A stretch of DNA of 32,991 nt, from assembly GCA_017935865.1 (NCBI GenBank), contig JAGBGT010000065.1:1-32991 (forward strand), in the 5' to 3' direction. The notes beneath the pieces were generated by a model that worked only from the letters and a program-made list of their open reading frames with translations, was not told the DNA's origin and did no database searches. Both the position numbers and the translations under genes were made by a program. This DNA is from Ruminococcus sp. (GTDB lineage: Bacteria > Bacillota > Clostridia > Oscillospirales > Ruminococcaceae). Shown here in pieces: positions 26,096-32,991 of the stretch; position 1 is the first letter of the stretch; every line of letters starts with the position of its first letter.

Positions 26096-28216
26096 ATGAT
26101 GACTGAAAATGAAGCGCTTCTGCTGAAAAACAATATTTCCTTTATGTTCCGCAACGGCAGGCTGACCGCCGGACATCTTGCCGGATGTTTCGCTCAGGCG
26201 GCGGATGCCGGAGATATTACGGCTGAAAAGGCTTTTTTCGGGCTGTATCTCCGTCCCGGCGAGACGCTGAACAGGCTTTATCGGCGGAAATATATTGATG
26301 TGAAATTTCTGACCGAAAAATGCCTTTCATGGGCAAAGCATCGGTTGCTGGCAAAAAAGGCCGCACCGTCGGAGAGAATGTACACTCCCGATTTTGATTC
26401 CCTTATCGGCGCTTTCTCCGAGCTTTTCCGGAGCGGCGGAGCTGAGCTCTACGGCATGACGTTCGTAGAAATATGTGGGGATATGCTGCTCAGCGGCTGT
26501 CTTTACCAGGCTGACAAAAAAGATCGGCAGGAGCATAGCCTTGGGGAGATGCTGGGATGTATCAGTACAAAAAATATCCTGAAAAGTGATATTGATGATT
26601 TCCACAAGACCTATCTGCTCCGTCTCAGGTTTGGCAGACAGGCTTTCGGCATAAGCGTGGAAAAAGGCAGGCTGACCGCGCGTCTCCGTGGGAAAGTTGT
26701 CTGGCGTGAGAAAAAGCTGAAATGTCGTATCCATAAGATAAAAGCTGAGAACGGACAGATCTCGGTTCAGTGCGAGATCGGCGCGCCTGTATTCATGCTG
26801 ACTGATACCGGCTTCACTGTGATACCGGTGGTGAACGGATTCCGCGGAAAAGCTGTCCGGCTCTGTGAATCCTGCGGATGCTACAGGACATACGAAAAAA
26901 CCGCGGAATTTCGTTGGTTTTTCTTTTCGTTTCCTGCGGAAGATCTCAAAAGCCTGAAAATCCTGTTCGAGGCAGGCGGAAAGTACGTTCCGGCGGAGTG
27001 CTATGCCGAAAACACCAGCTTTTTCGCTGCCTGTCTGAATTTCCGGGGATTTTCCCTTGGCAGACGTCGGATCGTTCTCAAAAACGGCGAGCTTGTTTCT
27101 GATGGAAAAAAAGATCCGCCTGAAAATGAAACGGATAAGCTCCTGAAAAAGGCGGAGTCCCTGAAAAAACGGCGTATATGGCTGTATTCCGACTATTCCA
27201 GCGTTGACGCAGACAATGGATATTTTCAGTTTGTCCATGACCTGCCCAAGAAAGACGGTATTCTGCGATTCTATATTTACCACGGCGATGTGCCAGGCGG
27301 CTTGGCAGATCCGGAAAAAAGACGTTGGGTGAAGTTCGGTTCGGACAAGCATAAAGCGATCTTTCTTGCTGCGGAGAAAATTTTTGCCGCCTATGTTGAC
27401 GCTCCTGACTGCCTTTTTCCGTTTGCGGAATGGGAATATCCGTTTTACTCCGGAATTTTCCGCGGCGAGATAATATATTTGCAGCACGGTGTCCTTCATG
27501 CCCACATTCCCTGGCGGTATTCCCCGGTGTCAAGGACGTTCCATTGCGACAGGATAGTCGTGTCGTCGGGCTTTGAGCAGAAAAATTTTACAGGCACATA
27601 TCATTTTCCAAACGATTGCCTTATCCCATCAGGTATGCCCAGATATGACTGTATATCGCGGAAACAGCAAAGGCAGAACCGTATTCTCTATGCGCCCTCC
27701 TGGAGAGCGTATATGACGGACAGCGATATGAAAAGATTCCGGGGGCAGATATGCGATCTGCTCAATTCCCCGGCGCTGTGGGAATATCTGAGCGAAAACG
27801 ATCTGTACATGGATTTCAAGCCGCATCCCATGCTTGAAAGCAGATTCAGCGGCGTCAGCCTGAAAAATGAGCGAGTAAGACTGGTTCGGCAGGCTGCGGC
27901 AGAGGAGTATCTTGCCTTTATAACGGACTTTTCCTCCTATGTTTTCGATTTCGTTTATCTGAAAACTCCGGTTGTGTATTATTTCCCCGACCTCAGCGAG
28001 TTTGTCAGAGGCAAATATCAGTACCGGGAGCTTGATATTCCTTTTGATAAAGGCTTCGGCAGGCTGTGTGCAACGGCTGAGGAGACTGTTGCCGAGCTGC
28101 GGAAAATAGCCGGAAATGACTTCAAGATGACGGGAGATTTTTCATCGAGGGCGGAGAATTTCTTTATTCCGTTAAGTGATCGCAGAGAGAAGCTTTATCG
28201 GCTCGTAAATATTTGA
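26096..28216 (+). CDS. CDP-glycerol/CDP-ribitol phosphotransferase-like protein with long N-terminal region
   Basis: A 706-residue protein. Residues ~355-700 resemble the glyphos-transferase domain of TagF/TarK/TarL: LQHGVLHAHIPWRY with H464, SGMPRYD (~512-518), LYAPSWR (531-537), FKPHPM (574-579) and ITDFSSYVFDF (609-619). Residues ~1-355 show no domain I recognise. They include a charged helical start and a beta-rich part with several cysteines. No Shine-Dalgarno is visible before the ATG at 26096, which lies three bases after tarJ, so translation is probably coupled. It is likely a peripheral membrane enzyme acting on a lipid-linked wall polymer; primer or polymerase role cannot be told. 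Confidence 0.83.
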   Translation: MMTENEALLLKNNISFMFRNGRLTAGHLAGCFAQAADAGDITAEKAFFGLYLRPGETLNRLYRRKYIDVKFLTEKCLSWAKHRLLAKKAAPSERMYTPDFDSLIGAFSELFRSGGAELYGMTFVEICGDMLLSGCLYQADKKDRQEHSLGEMLGCISTKNILKSDIDDFHKTYLLRLRFGRQAFGISVEKGRLTARLRGKVVWREKKLKCRIHKIKAENGQISVQCEIGAPVFMLTDTGFTVIPVVNGFRGKAVRLCESCGCYRTYEKTAEFRWFFFSFPAEDLKSLKILFEAGGKYVPAECYAENTSFFAACLNFRGFSLGRRRIVLKNGELVSDGKKDPPENETDKLLKKAESLKKRRIWLYSDYSSVDADNGYFQFVHDLPKKDGILRFYIYHGDVPGGLADPEKRRWVKFGSDKHKAIFLAAEKIFAAYVDAPDCLFPFAEWEYPFYSGIFRGEIIYLQHGVLHAHIPWRYSPVSRTFHCDRIVVSSGFEQKNFTGTYHFPNDCLIPSGMPRYDCISRKQQRQNRILYAPSWRAYMTDSDMKRFRGQICDLLNSPALWEYLSENDLYMDFKPHPMLESRFSGVSLKNERVRLVRQAAAEEYLAFITDFSSYVFDFVYLKTPVVYYFPDLSEFVRGKYQYRELDIPFDKGFGRLCATAEETVAELRKIAGNDFKMTGDFSSRAENFFIPLSDRREKLYRLVNI

Positions 28217-28230
28217 CATGAGGTGTATTT

Positions 28231-30156
28231 ATGAATTTTAACGACGGTATGATTTATACTCCGGAGCAGAGAACCTGGCTGGAAAACCTGGCAACGCAGC
28301 AGAAAAGGCGCAGTCTCTCCGCTCAGAAGCGTGAGAAGAGAGGTACGCCCTATGTCATGATCACCGGGATAGAATATAAGCGTATTATCCTGCATATCAG
28401 GGGGATCGTCAAGAATGCTGTTCCCGGAAAGAGATATGGACTGCGTTTTGTTACAGAGACCAGAGATCTTTGTTTTTATCCGGACGAAGTGATCATGGAG
28501 GATGACGGCAGCTTCGCACTCTCTCTGAATATACTTTGCTCGAACGGCGAATCTCCTATAGCTACGGGAAATTACGCCCTGGTGCTCTTCGAGAAATACG
28601 AGGGACACCGCGACGAGATCAAGCATAAACAGACCAACAGCAGCACAAACGTCCGCTTTGGCGACAGAATTTATCAGGTGAGATACGACGATAACGGCTA
28701 TACTGTCAATAAAAAGCTGCTGACATTCGAGTACCCGGCATTTATCGACAGCAGTCTGAATGCGATCTGCGACAATACAGCAGTTAATCCCTGGAATTTC
28801 AAGGTAAATAAGACCAAAAGCTCCTGGATGTACGTTTTTGCTGAGGAGGATCTGGATGACACGCATTTTTCTCTGAATGTAAGCTATATGCCCCTGGAAA
28901 ACTACGGAGTTCTTTTTATCAACCGCAAGCAGCGGAAAAGGAGGCGGCACGCCGCCATCCGGAAATTCATAGGCGACGTAATAAAATATTTCACGGATGT
29001 CAAAACGTGGACGGTGAAGAAAGCACACTCATTCTTCAAAAGATTTGCCAAGCACCGCGGCGATATCATACTTTTCTGTTCTGCCTCCCGTGCGGAGATA
29101 GGCGGAAACGAGAAATTTATCTACGACAGGATGATAAAACGCGGACTGGATAAACAATTCAAGTTCAGGTTCGATTTTAAGGCAAGTATCAAGACCAACC
29201 GTTCGCTTTTCAAGATGCTCAGGTTCGTCTACTATCTTGCTACCTCCGATGCGATAGTGCTGGATGACTATTATCCGGTAATTTACGACTTTACATATGA
29301 CAAGCGCGTCAAGGTGATACAGGTCTGGCACGCCTGCGGAGCTTTTAAAACTGTCGGATTCGAGCGCGTCGGAAATAAGGACGCTCCGTATTTCAACTCC
29401 CTGACTCACAAATGCTATACTCATGTTGTGGTAAGCTCCGAGATCTCTGCTAAACATAACGCGGAGGCTTTTTGCATCGCGGAAAGCAAGTTCTACGATA
29501 CCGGCATCCCCAGAACTGACCTTTTCTTTGACAATTCCTATAAGGCTGAGGTCACGGCGCGGATGTATCAAGAGTTTAAGGGCTGCGCCAACAGGAAGAA
29601 AGTATATCTTTATGCTCCGACATTCCGCGGAACAAATGCCAACGATGCGTACTTCCCATATGGTGTTATTGATCTGGATGTGTGGGGAGAGTTCCTGGAA
29701 CGTGAAAATTCTGCCCTTATTATCAAGATGCACCCGTTTGTTCAGAAGAAAACAGACATTCCCGAAAAATATAAGGACAGAATATTCGACGCCACCAGCT
29801 ACAGAGAGGTCAATGATATTCTCTTTATCTCGGATGTGCTGATAACCGATTATTCTTCGGTCATCTATGAAATGTCCCTGCTGAACAGACCCATGCTCTT
29901 CTACGCTTTCGACCGTTACTCTTACGAAAGCTCCAGAGGATTTTACGAGTCCTACGAGGACACTGTGCCGGGAAAGATCGTTCAGGATTTTGAAGAGCTT
30001 ATGGACGCTCTTAAAAACGAGGACTATGAATTTGAAAAGGTGGACGGCTTTGTAAAGAAGAACTTCACCTACACAGACGGCAAGTCCACGGACAGAGTTA
30101 TTGACGAGATCTTTCTTAAAGGAATACCGCAAAAGGATAATGCGGCAGATGCGTGA
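28231..30156 (+). CDS. CDP-ribitol/CDP-glycerol polyol-phosphate polymerase-like protein
   Basis: A 641-residue protein. The C-terminal domain (~275-630) is a clear glycerophosphotransferase (TagF/TarL family): VIQVWHACGAFKTVG with H367, TGIPRTDLFF (424-433), YAPTFRG (461-467), IKMHPF (498-503) and VLITDYSSVIYE (536-547). Residues ~40-235 are beta-rich, as in TarL-like proteins; a basic stretch (RKQRKRRRH, 232-240) may bind the membrane. It is more canonical than the preceding 706-residue paralogue and is the better candidate for the chain-elongating polymerase. The ATG at 28231 follows GAGGTG after a 14-bp gap. Confidence 0.88.
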   Translation: MNFNDGMIYTPEQRTWLENLATQQKRRSLSAQKREKRGTPYVMITGIEYKRIILHIRGIVKNAVPGKRYGLRFVTETRDLCFYPDEVIMEDDGSFALSLNILCSNGESPIATGNYALVLFEKYEGHRDEIKHKQTNSSTNVRFGDRIYQVRYDDNGYTVNKKLLTFEYPAFIDSSLNAICDNTAVNPWNFKVNKTKSSWMYVFAEEDLDDTHFSLNVSYMPLENYGVLFINRKQRKRRRHAAIRKFIGDVIKYFTDVKTWTVKKAHSFFKRFAKHRGDIILFCSASRAEIGGNEKFIYDRMIKRGLDKQFKFRFDFKASIKTNRSLFKMLRFVYYLATSDAIVLDDYYPVIYDFTYDKRVKVIQVWHACGAFKTVGFERVGNKDAPYFNSLTHKCYTHVVVSSEISAKHNAEAFCIAESKFYDTGIPRTDLFFDNSYKAEVTARMYQEFKGCANRKKVYLYAPTFRGTNANDAYFPYGVIDLDVWGEFLERENSALIIKMHPFVQKKTDIPEKYKDRIFDATSYREVNDILFISDVLITDYSSVIYEMSLLNRPMLFYAFDRYSYESSRGFYESYEDTVPGKIVQDFEELMDALKNEDYEFEKVDGFVKKNFTYTDGKSTDRVIDEIFLKGIPQKDNAADA

Positions 30157-30189
30157 TCGCGCTTTTGATTCCAGACAGGCGGTGAGACG

Positions 30190-31521
30190 ATGAAAACAGG
30201 CAGAGCCGGATATATACTGCAAGCCCTTAACAATGCCGGATTTAAGGCATATATCGTGGGCGGCTGCGTCCGGGATATGATAATGGGCAGAGAGATACAT
30301 GATGTGGATATTGCGACGGACGCTCTTCCCGAGGAGACAACCGGCGTTTTTGTCGGTGACAAGGTCATTCCCACAGGGATAAAGCATGGCACGGTCACGG
30401 TCATTCACAGCGGCGAGAGTTTTGAGATAACGACTCTTCGCAGGGACGGCAGCTATAGCGACCTACGTCACCCTGACAGCGTTATTTTTACTGATGATAT
30501 CGAGGAGGATCTGAGCAGGCGTGATTTTACAGTCAACGCCGTTGCCATGGATCAAGATGGCAGGATCTACGATCCTTTTGGCGGACGAGACGACATTGAA
30601 CGGAAGCTCATCCGCTGCGTAGGCGATCCGATAAAGCGTTTTTCGGAGGACGCGCTCCGGATAATGAGAGCGGTCAGATTTGCGTCGGTTCTTGGATTCA
30701 GTATAGAAAAAATGACTGCTGATGCCGCATTGGCTTGTCGGGGAGATCTTGCCGGGATCTCCGCTGAACGTAAGTGCAGCGAGCTGATGAAGCTGATCTC
30801 CGGAGAAAACTGCGCTCCGGTCATGCTGAAATACCGCGAAATAATCGCCGAAGTCATACCGGAACTGCGCAGCAGCTTTGACTTCTGCCAGCACTCGCGC
30901 TATCATAAATATGACGTGTATGAGCATATCGTCCGCTCGGTTGACGCTGTTCCGTCGGACGATCCAGATTCGGCGCTGCTGCGCATTTCCATGCTTCTTC
31001 ACGACGTTGCCAAGCCGCAGATGTTCTGCCTTGACGGAAGCGGCAGAGGTCATTTCAAGGGACACCCGGAGGTGGGCGCAGTCATGGCACGGGACATCCT
31101 GAAACGGCTGCACTTTGACGGGAAAACCGTTGAGACCGTCTATGACCTGATAGGATACCACAGCGTGAAAATCAGAAATGAGGCGGATGTGAAGCGGCTG
31201 ATCTCGCAGCTTGGGGTCAGAAAATTCCACCTGCTGATGAAAGTGAAAATAGCTGATAATTCCGCAAAGGAGGATTTTGTCCTCGCTGAAAACTCCTCTA
31301 TTCGCAGAATATCGGAGTTTGCGGAGACTCTCGAAAATACCCCTGATATCTGCCTTGACCTTTCCCGGCTGAATGTCAACGGCTGCGATATCATGGAGCT
31401 TGGCTTTTCCGGGCGGCAGATAGGGGAGTGTCTGCGCGGTCTGCTGGATGATGTTATTGAGGGAAAGCTTCCCAACGAAAGGGACGCTTTGCTGGCTGCG
31501 GCTAAGGAGATGAAAATATGA
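30190..31521 (+). CDS. cca: CCA tRNA nucleotidyltransferase with HD domain
   Basis: A 443-residue class II enzyme that adds or repairs the 3' CCA end of tRNA. Motifs: AYIVGGCVRDMIMG (20-33), the metal-binding HDVDIA (D38, D40), RRDFTVNAVAMD (110-121), ALRIMRAVRFASVLGF (155-170) and a C-terminal HD domain with MLLHDVAKP (H271, D272) that gives phosphatase or phosphodiesterase activity in some relatives. The ATG at 30190 follows GGCGGTGAG. It lies 33 bp after the polymerase gene with no terminator, so it may be read from the tar promoter. It overlaps pflA by four bases (ATGA). Confidence 0.94.
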   Translation: MKTGRAGYILQALNNAGFKAYIVGGCVRDMIMGREIHDVDIATDALPEETTGVFVGDKVIPTGIKHGTVTVIHSGESFEITTLRRDGSYSDLRHPDSVIFTDDIEEDLSRRDFTVNAVAMDQDGRIYDPFGGRDDIERKLIRCVGDPIKRFSEDALRIMRAVRFASVLGFSIEKMTADAALACRGDLAGISAERKCSELMKLISGENCAPVMLKYREIIAEVIPELRSSFDFCQHSRYHKYDVYEHIVRSVDAVPSDDPDSALLRISMLLHDVAKPQMFCLDGSGRGHFKGHPEVGAVMARDILKRLHFDGKTVETVYDLIGYHSVKIRNEADVKRLISQLGVRKFHLLMKVKIADNSAKEDFVLAENSSIRRISEFAETLENTPDICLDLSRLNVNGCDIMELGFSGRQIGECLRGLLDDVIEGKLPNERDALLAAAKEMKI

Positions 31522-32264
31522 TAGGGCATATTCATTCCACCGAAAGCTTCGGTACGGTGGACGGTCCGGGAGTTCGGTTCGTGGTATTTTTCCAGGGATG
31601 TCCTCTCCGGTGTCTGTACTGTCACAATCCCGATACCTGGGAGTTCGGCTCGGGAAAGAAAATGACCCCGGAGGAGCTTCTCTGCGAATACGATTCATAC
31701 AGGGAATTTCTTAGGTCCGGAGGCATTACGGCGACCGGCGGTGAACCGCTTGCTCAGGCAGAATTTCTTGCGGAGCTTTTTCGCCTTGCTAAGGAAAAGG
31801 GCGTTCATACCTGCCTGGACACCTCGGGAGCGATCTATAACGAAGCTGTTGAGACGGCACTGAAATATACGGATCTGGTTATGCTGGATATAAAGCATAC
31901 TGATAGTTGTCTGCACAAAAAACTGACCGGAATTGGCAATGAGCAGGTTCTCGCCTTTGCTGAACATCTCCGGGACATTGGAAAGCCGATGTGGGTGCGC
32001 AGGGTCGTCGTTCCCGGAATCACTGATTCTGAGGATGAGCTTTTTCATCTTGGGGAATATCTGGCTGATTTTCCAAATCTAAAGGCGTTGGACGTTCTGC
32101 CCTATCACGACCTTGCCAGGGAGAAATATGCGAAGCTCGGGCTGGATTATCCGTTACCGTCGACTCCGGCTCTCCCGAAAGAGGACGCGATCAAGGCAAA
32201 AAATATCATAATGAACGGTTTGAGATCCGCTCTGAAAAGGGGAAATGATAATGGAGAACACTAA
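31518..32264 (+). CDS. pflA: Pyruvate formate-lyase activating enzyme (radical SAM)
   Basis: A 248-residue radical SAM enzyme that makes the glycyl radical of pyruvate formate-lyase. The cluster motif is CPLRCLYC (C28, C32, C35) followed by HNPDTW; TATGGEP (SAM binding) and LDIKHTD follow in the expected order. Length and the SFGTVDGPGVRFVVFFQGC opening match PflA closely. No pflB is in the window, so its partner lies elsewhere or it activates another glycyl-radical enzyme. It overlaps cca upstream and the DUF1294 gene downstream. Confidence 0.92.
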   Translation: MIGHIHSTESFGTVDGPGVRFVVFFQGCPLRCLYCHNPDTWEFGSGKKMTPEELLCEYDSYREFLRSGGITATGGEPLAQAEFLAELFRLAKEKGVHTCLDTSGAIYNEAVETALKYTDLVMLDIKHTDSCLHKKLTGIGNEQVLAFAEHLRDIGKPMWVRRVVVPGITDSEDELFHLGEYLADFPNLKALDVLPYHDLAREKYAKLGLDYPLPSTPALPKEDAIKAKNIIMNGLRSALKRGNDNGEH

Positions 32265-32541
32265 CCTGTTGATTTATCTTTGCGTGCTGATTATTGTCAG
32301 CATAGCGGCATTTATTATGTATGGCGCTGACAAGAAAAAGGCAGTGAAAAAAGAGTGGCGGACAAAGGAGGCGCTGCTTCTGGGAGTCGGATTTTTCTTT
32401 GGCTCAGTGGGCGCGCTTTTGGGAATGAAATTTTTCCGTCATAAGACCAAGCATACATATTTCTGGGTTATAAATTTTATGGGACTTATATGGCAGATGG
32501 GAGTGCTGGGCTGGATGATCTGGTCTGTTTTAGCCGGTTGA
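32251..32541 (+). CDS. DUF1294 family small membrane protein
   Basis: A 96-residue protein with a hydrophobic N-terminus (LLIYLCVLIIVSIAAFIMYGADKKKA), a WR motif (EWRTKEALLLGVGFFFGSVGALLGMKFFRHKTKH) and a C-terminal membrane span. This is the standard DUF1294 pattern; the function is not known. Start: ATG at 32251, eight bases after AAGGGG; an ATG at 32245 is only two bases from the SD. It overlaps pflA by 14 bases and is the last gene of the run. Confidence 0.88.
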   Translation: MENTNLLIYLCVLIIVSIAAFIMYGADKKKAVKKEWRTKEALLLGVGFFFGSVGALLGMKFFRHKTKHTYFWVINFMGLIWQMGVLGWMIWSVLAG

Positions 32542-32553
32542 GCAAATACGGGG

Positions 32554-32782
32554 CATGGGACAGAGTCCCATGTCGACCGGAGGTCGACAAATACCGGGTT
32601 TCCAAAGGGACAATGTCCCTTTGGCGGAGTCCAGAGGCAGCGCCGCTGGCAGGGTTTGGGACAGCGCCCCAAGGTCGACCGGAGGTCGACGTTTACTTTA
32701 GGAGCCCTGCAAGGGGTGAATTCCCAAACAGTCCAGTGGACTGTTTTGGGAGAGGGGACGCTCTGAAAGAGAGAGCGTCCCC
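32554..32782. repeat. Hairpin-chain intergenic repeat, copy B (inverted relative to copy A)
   Basis: At least six inverted repeats in a row: 32554-32572 (CATGGGAC, loop AGA), 32572-32588 (GTCGACC, loop GGA), 32602-32624 (CCAAAGGGAC, loop AAT), 32674-32690 (GTCGACC, loop GGA again), 32723-32750 (CCCAAACAGTCC side, loop AGT) and 32754-32782 (GGGGACGCTCT arms, loop of seven). Between them, 32630-32672 corresponds to the two GCT-loop modules of copy A but with imperfect arms. It is the reverse complement of copy A with many substitutions. It begins 12 bp after the DUF1294 stop. No gene is seen between 32542 and 32991. Confidence 0.82.
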
Positions 32783-32873
32783 TAACACTCCCGGTTTTCT
32801 TTTTCCGCGGCGATTCGAGTATCTCAGCTTCCAAAATTGACACATAAAAATACACTTAAAAAAGTAATAAAAA

Positions 32874-32923
32874 ACAGAGAGAAACGACCCTTTTTACAAG
32901 GGAAAATTTCGCTCTGTCTTTTT
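32874..32923. terminator. Probable bidirectional terminator
   Basis: Outer stem ACAGAG (32874-32879) with CTCTGT (32912-32917), extended by GAAA/TTTC, and an inner CCCTT/AAGGG hairpin. A T run follows on the plus strand (32919-32923), and an A-rich tract precedes it (32856-32873), giving a U-rich tail on the minus strand. Confidence 0.7.
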
Positions 32924-32944
32924 GTATACGAACATCAAGTTTCT

Positions 32945-32991
32945 GAGGGAACGCCCTCTCTTGCATGGCGTTCCCTCTTTTCCAACAGTCC
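32945..32991. repeat. Start of a third hairpin-chain repeat, copy C (cut by window end)
   Basis: A hairpin with perfect 11-bp arms GAGGGAACGCC (32945-32955) and GGCGTTCCCTC (32967-32977) is followed directly by TTTTCCAACAGTCC (32978-32991). Those 14 bases are identical to the left arm of the first hairpin of copy A (21-34), in the same orientation. Confidence 0.72.

Noticed and set aside
29029..30408. Long minus-strand frame opposite the polyol-phosphate polymerase gene, and similar long antisense frames elsewhere (16502-17656, 26327-27505, 30463-31698)
   Set aside because: They lie opposite genes with clear catalytic motifs, have no recognisable domains and lack good start signals. They are by-products of codon bias.

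Overview
The window looks like chromosomal DNA of an anaerobic, fibre-degrading Bacillota of the Ruminococcus type (family Oscillospiraceae). Evidence: two secreted carbohydrate-active enzymes end in type I dockerins with a Ruminococcus-like second loop, ribosome binding sites are strong GGAGG types, promoters are consensus sigma-A, there is a complete bacterial V-type ATPase operon, and a PflA-type glycyl-radical activase is present. The genus is inferred from these features, not from any marker gene. No rRNA, tRNA, CRISPR, phage or transposase gene was found.

Layout. (1) 1-3138, minus strand: a hairpin-chain repeat, then an AraC-type regulator followed closely by a membrane-anchored metallophosphoesterase. 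(2) 3263-10085, plus strand: a dockerin-bearing GH43 hemicellulase that diverges from the AraC gene over a shared, overlapping promoter/palindrome; a terminator; then a dockerin-bearing PL1 pectate lyase and a tightly linked cytoplasmic esterase. Together these look like a small plant-polysaccharide locus. (3) 10096-18977, plus strand: ideal promoter, about 150 nt of structured leader, then ntpFIKECGABD encoding a V-type ATPase whose proteolipid carries the Na+ site residues known from Enterococcus hirae, and a terminator. (4) 18776-19168: two ~160 bp palindromic elements with different ends but a shared internal core, in opposite orientation. (5) 19190-24180, minus strand: GntR (YtrA-like) regulator, ABC ATPase, ABC-2-type permease and a multi-span glycosyltransferase-like protein, from one promoter with a palindromic operator. 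(6) 24297-32541, plus strand: tarI and tarJ (CDP-ribitol supply), two different CDP-polyol phosphotransferases, then cca, pflA and a DUF1294 protein with short gaps or overlaps. (7) 32542-32991: a second hairpin-chain repeat, inverted relative to the first, a bidirectional terminator, and the start of a third copy.

How it fits together: the V-ATPase probably exports Na+ at the expense of ATP in a fermentative cell. The tar-like genes supply and polymerise a ribitol- or glycerol-phosphate wall polymer. The GH43/PL1/esterase block handles xylan- or pectin-derived material under AraC control. The least explained sequence is non-coding: the V-ATPase leader with a near-duplicated 15-nt motif, the paired palindromic elements after ntpD, and the chains of tight three-base-loop hairpins near both edges.
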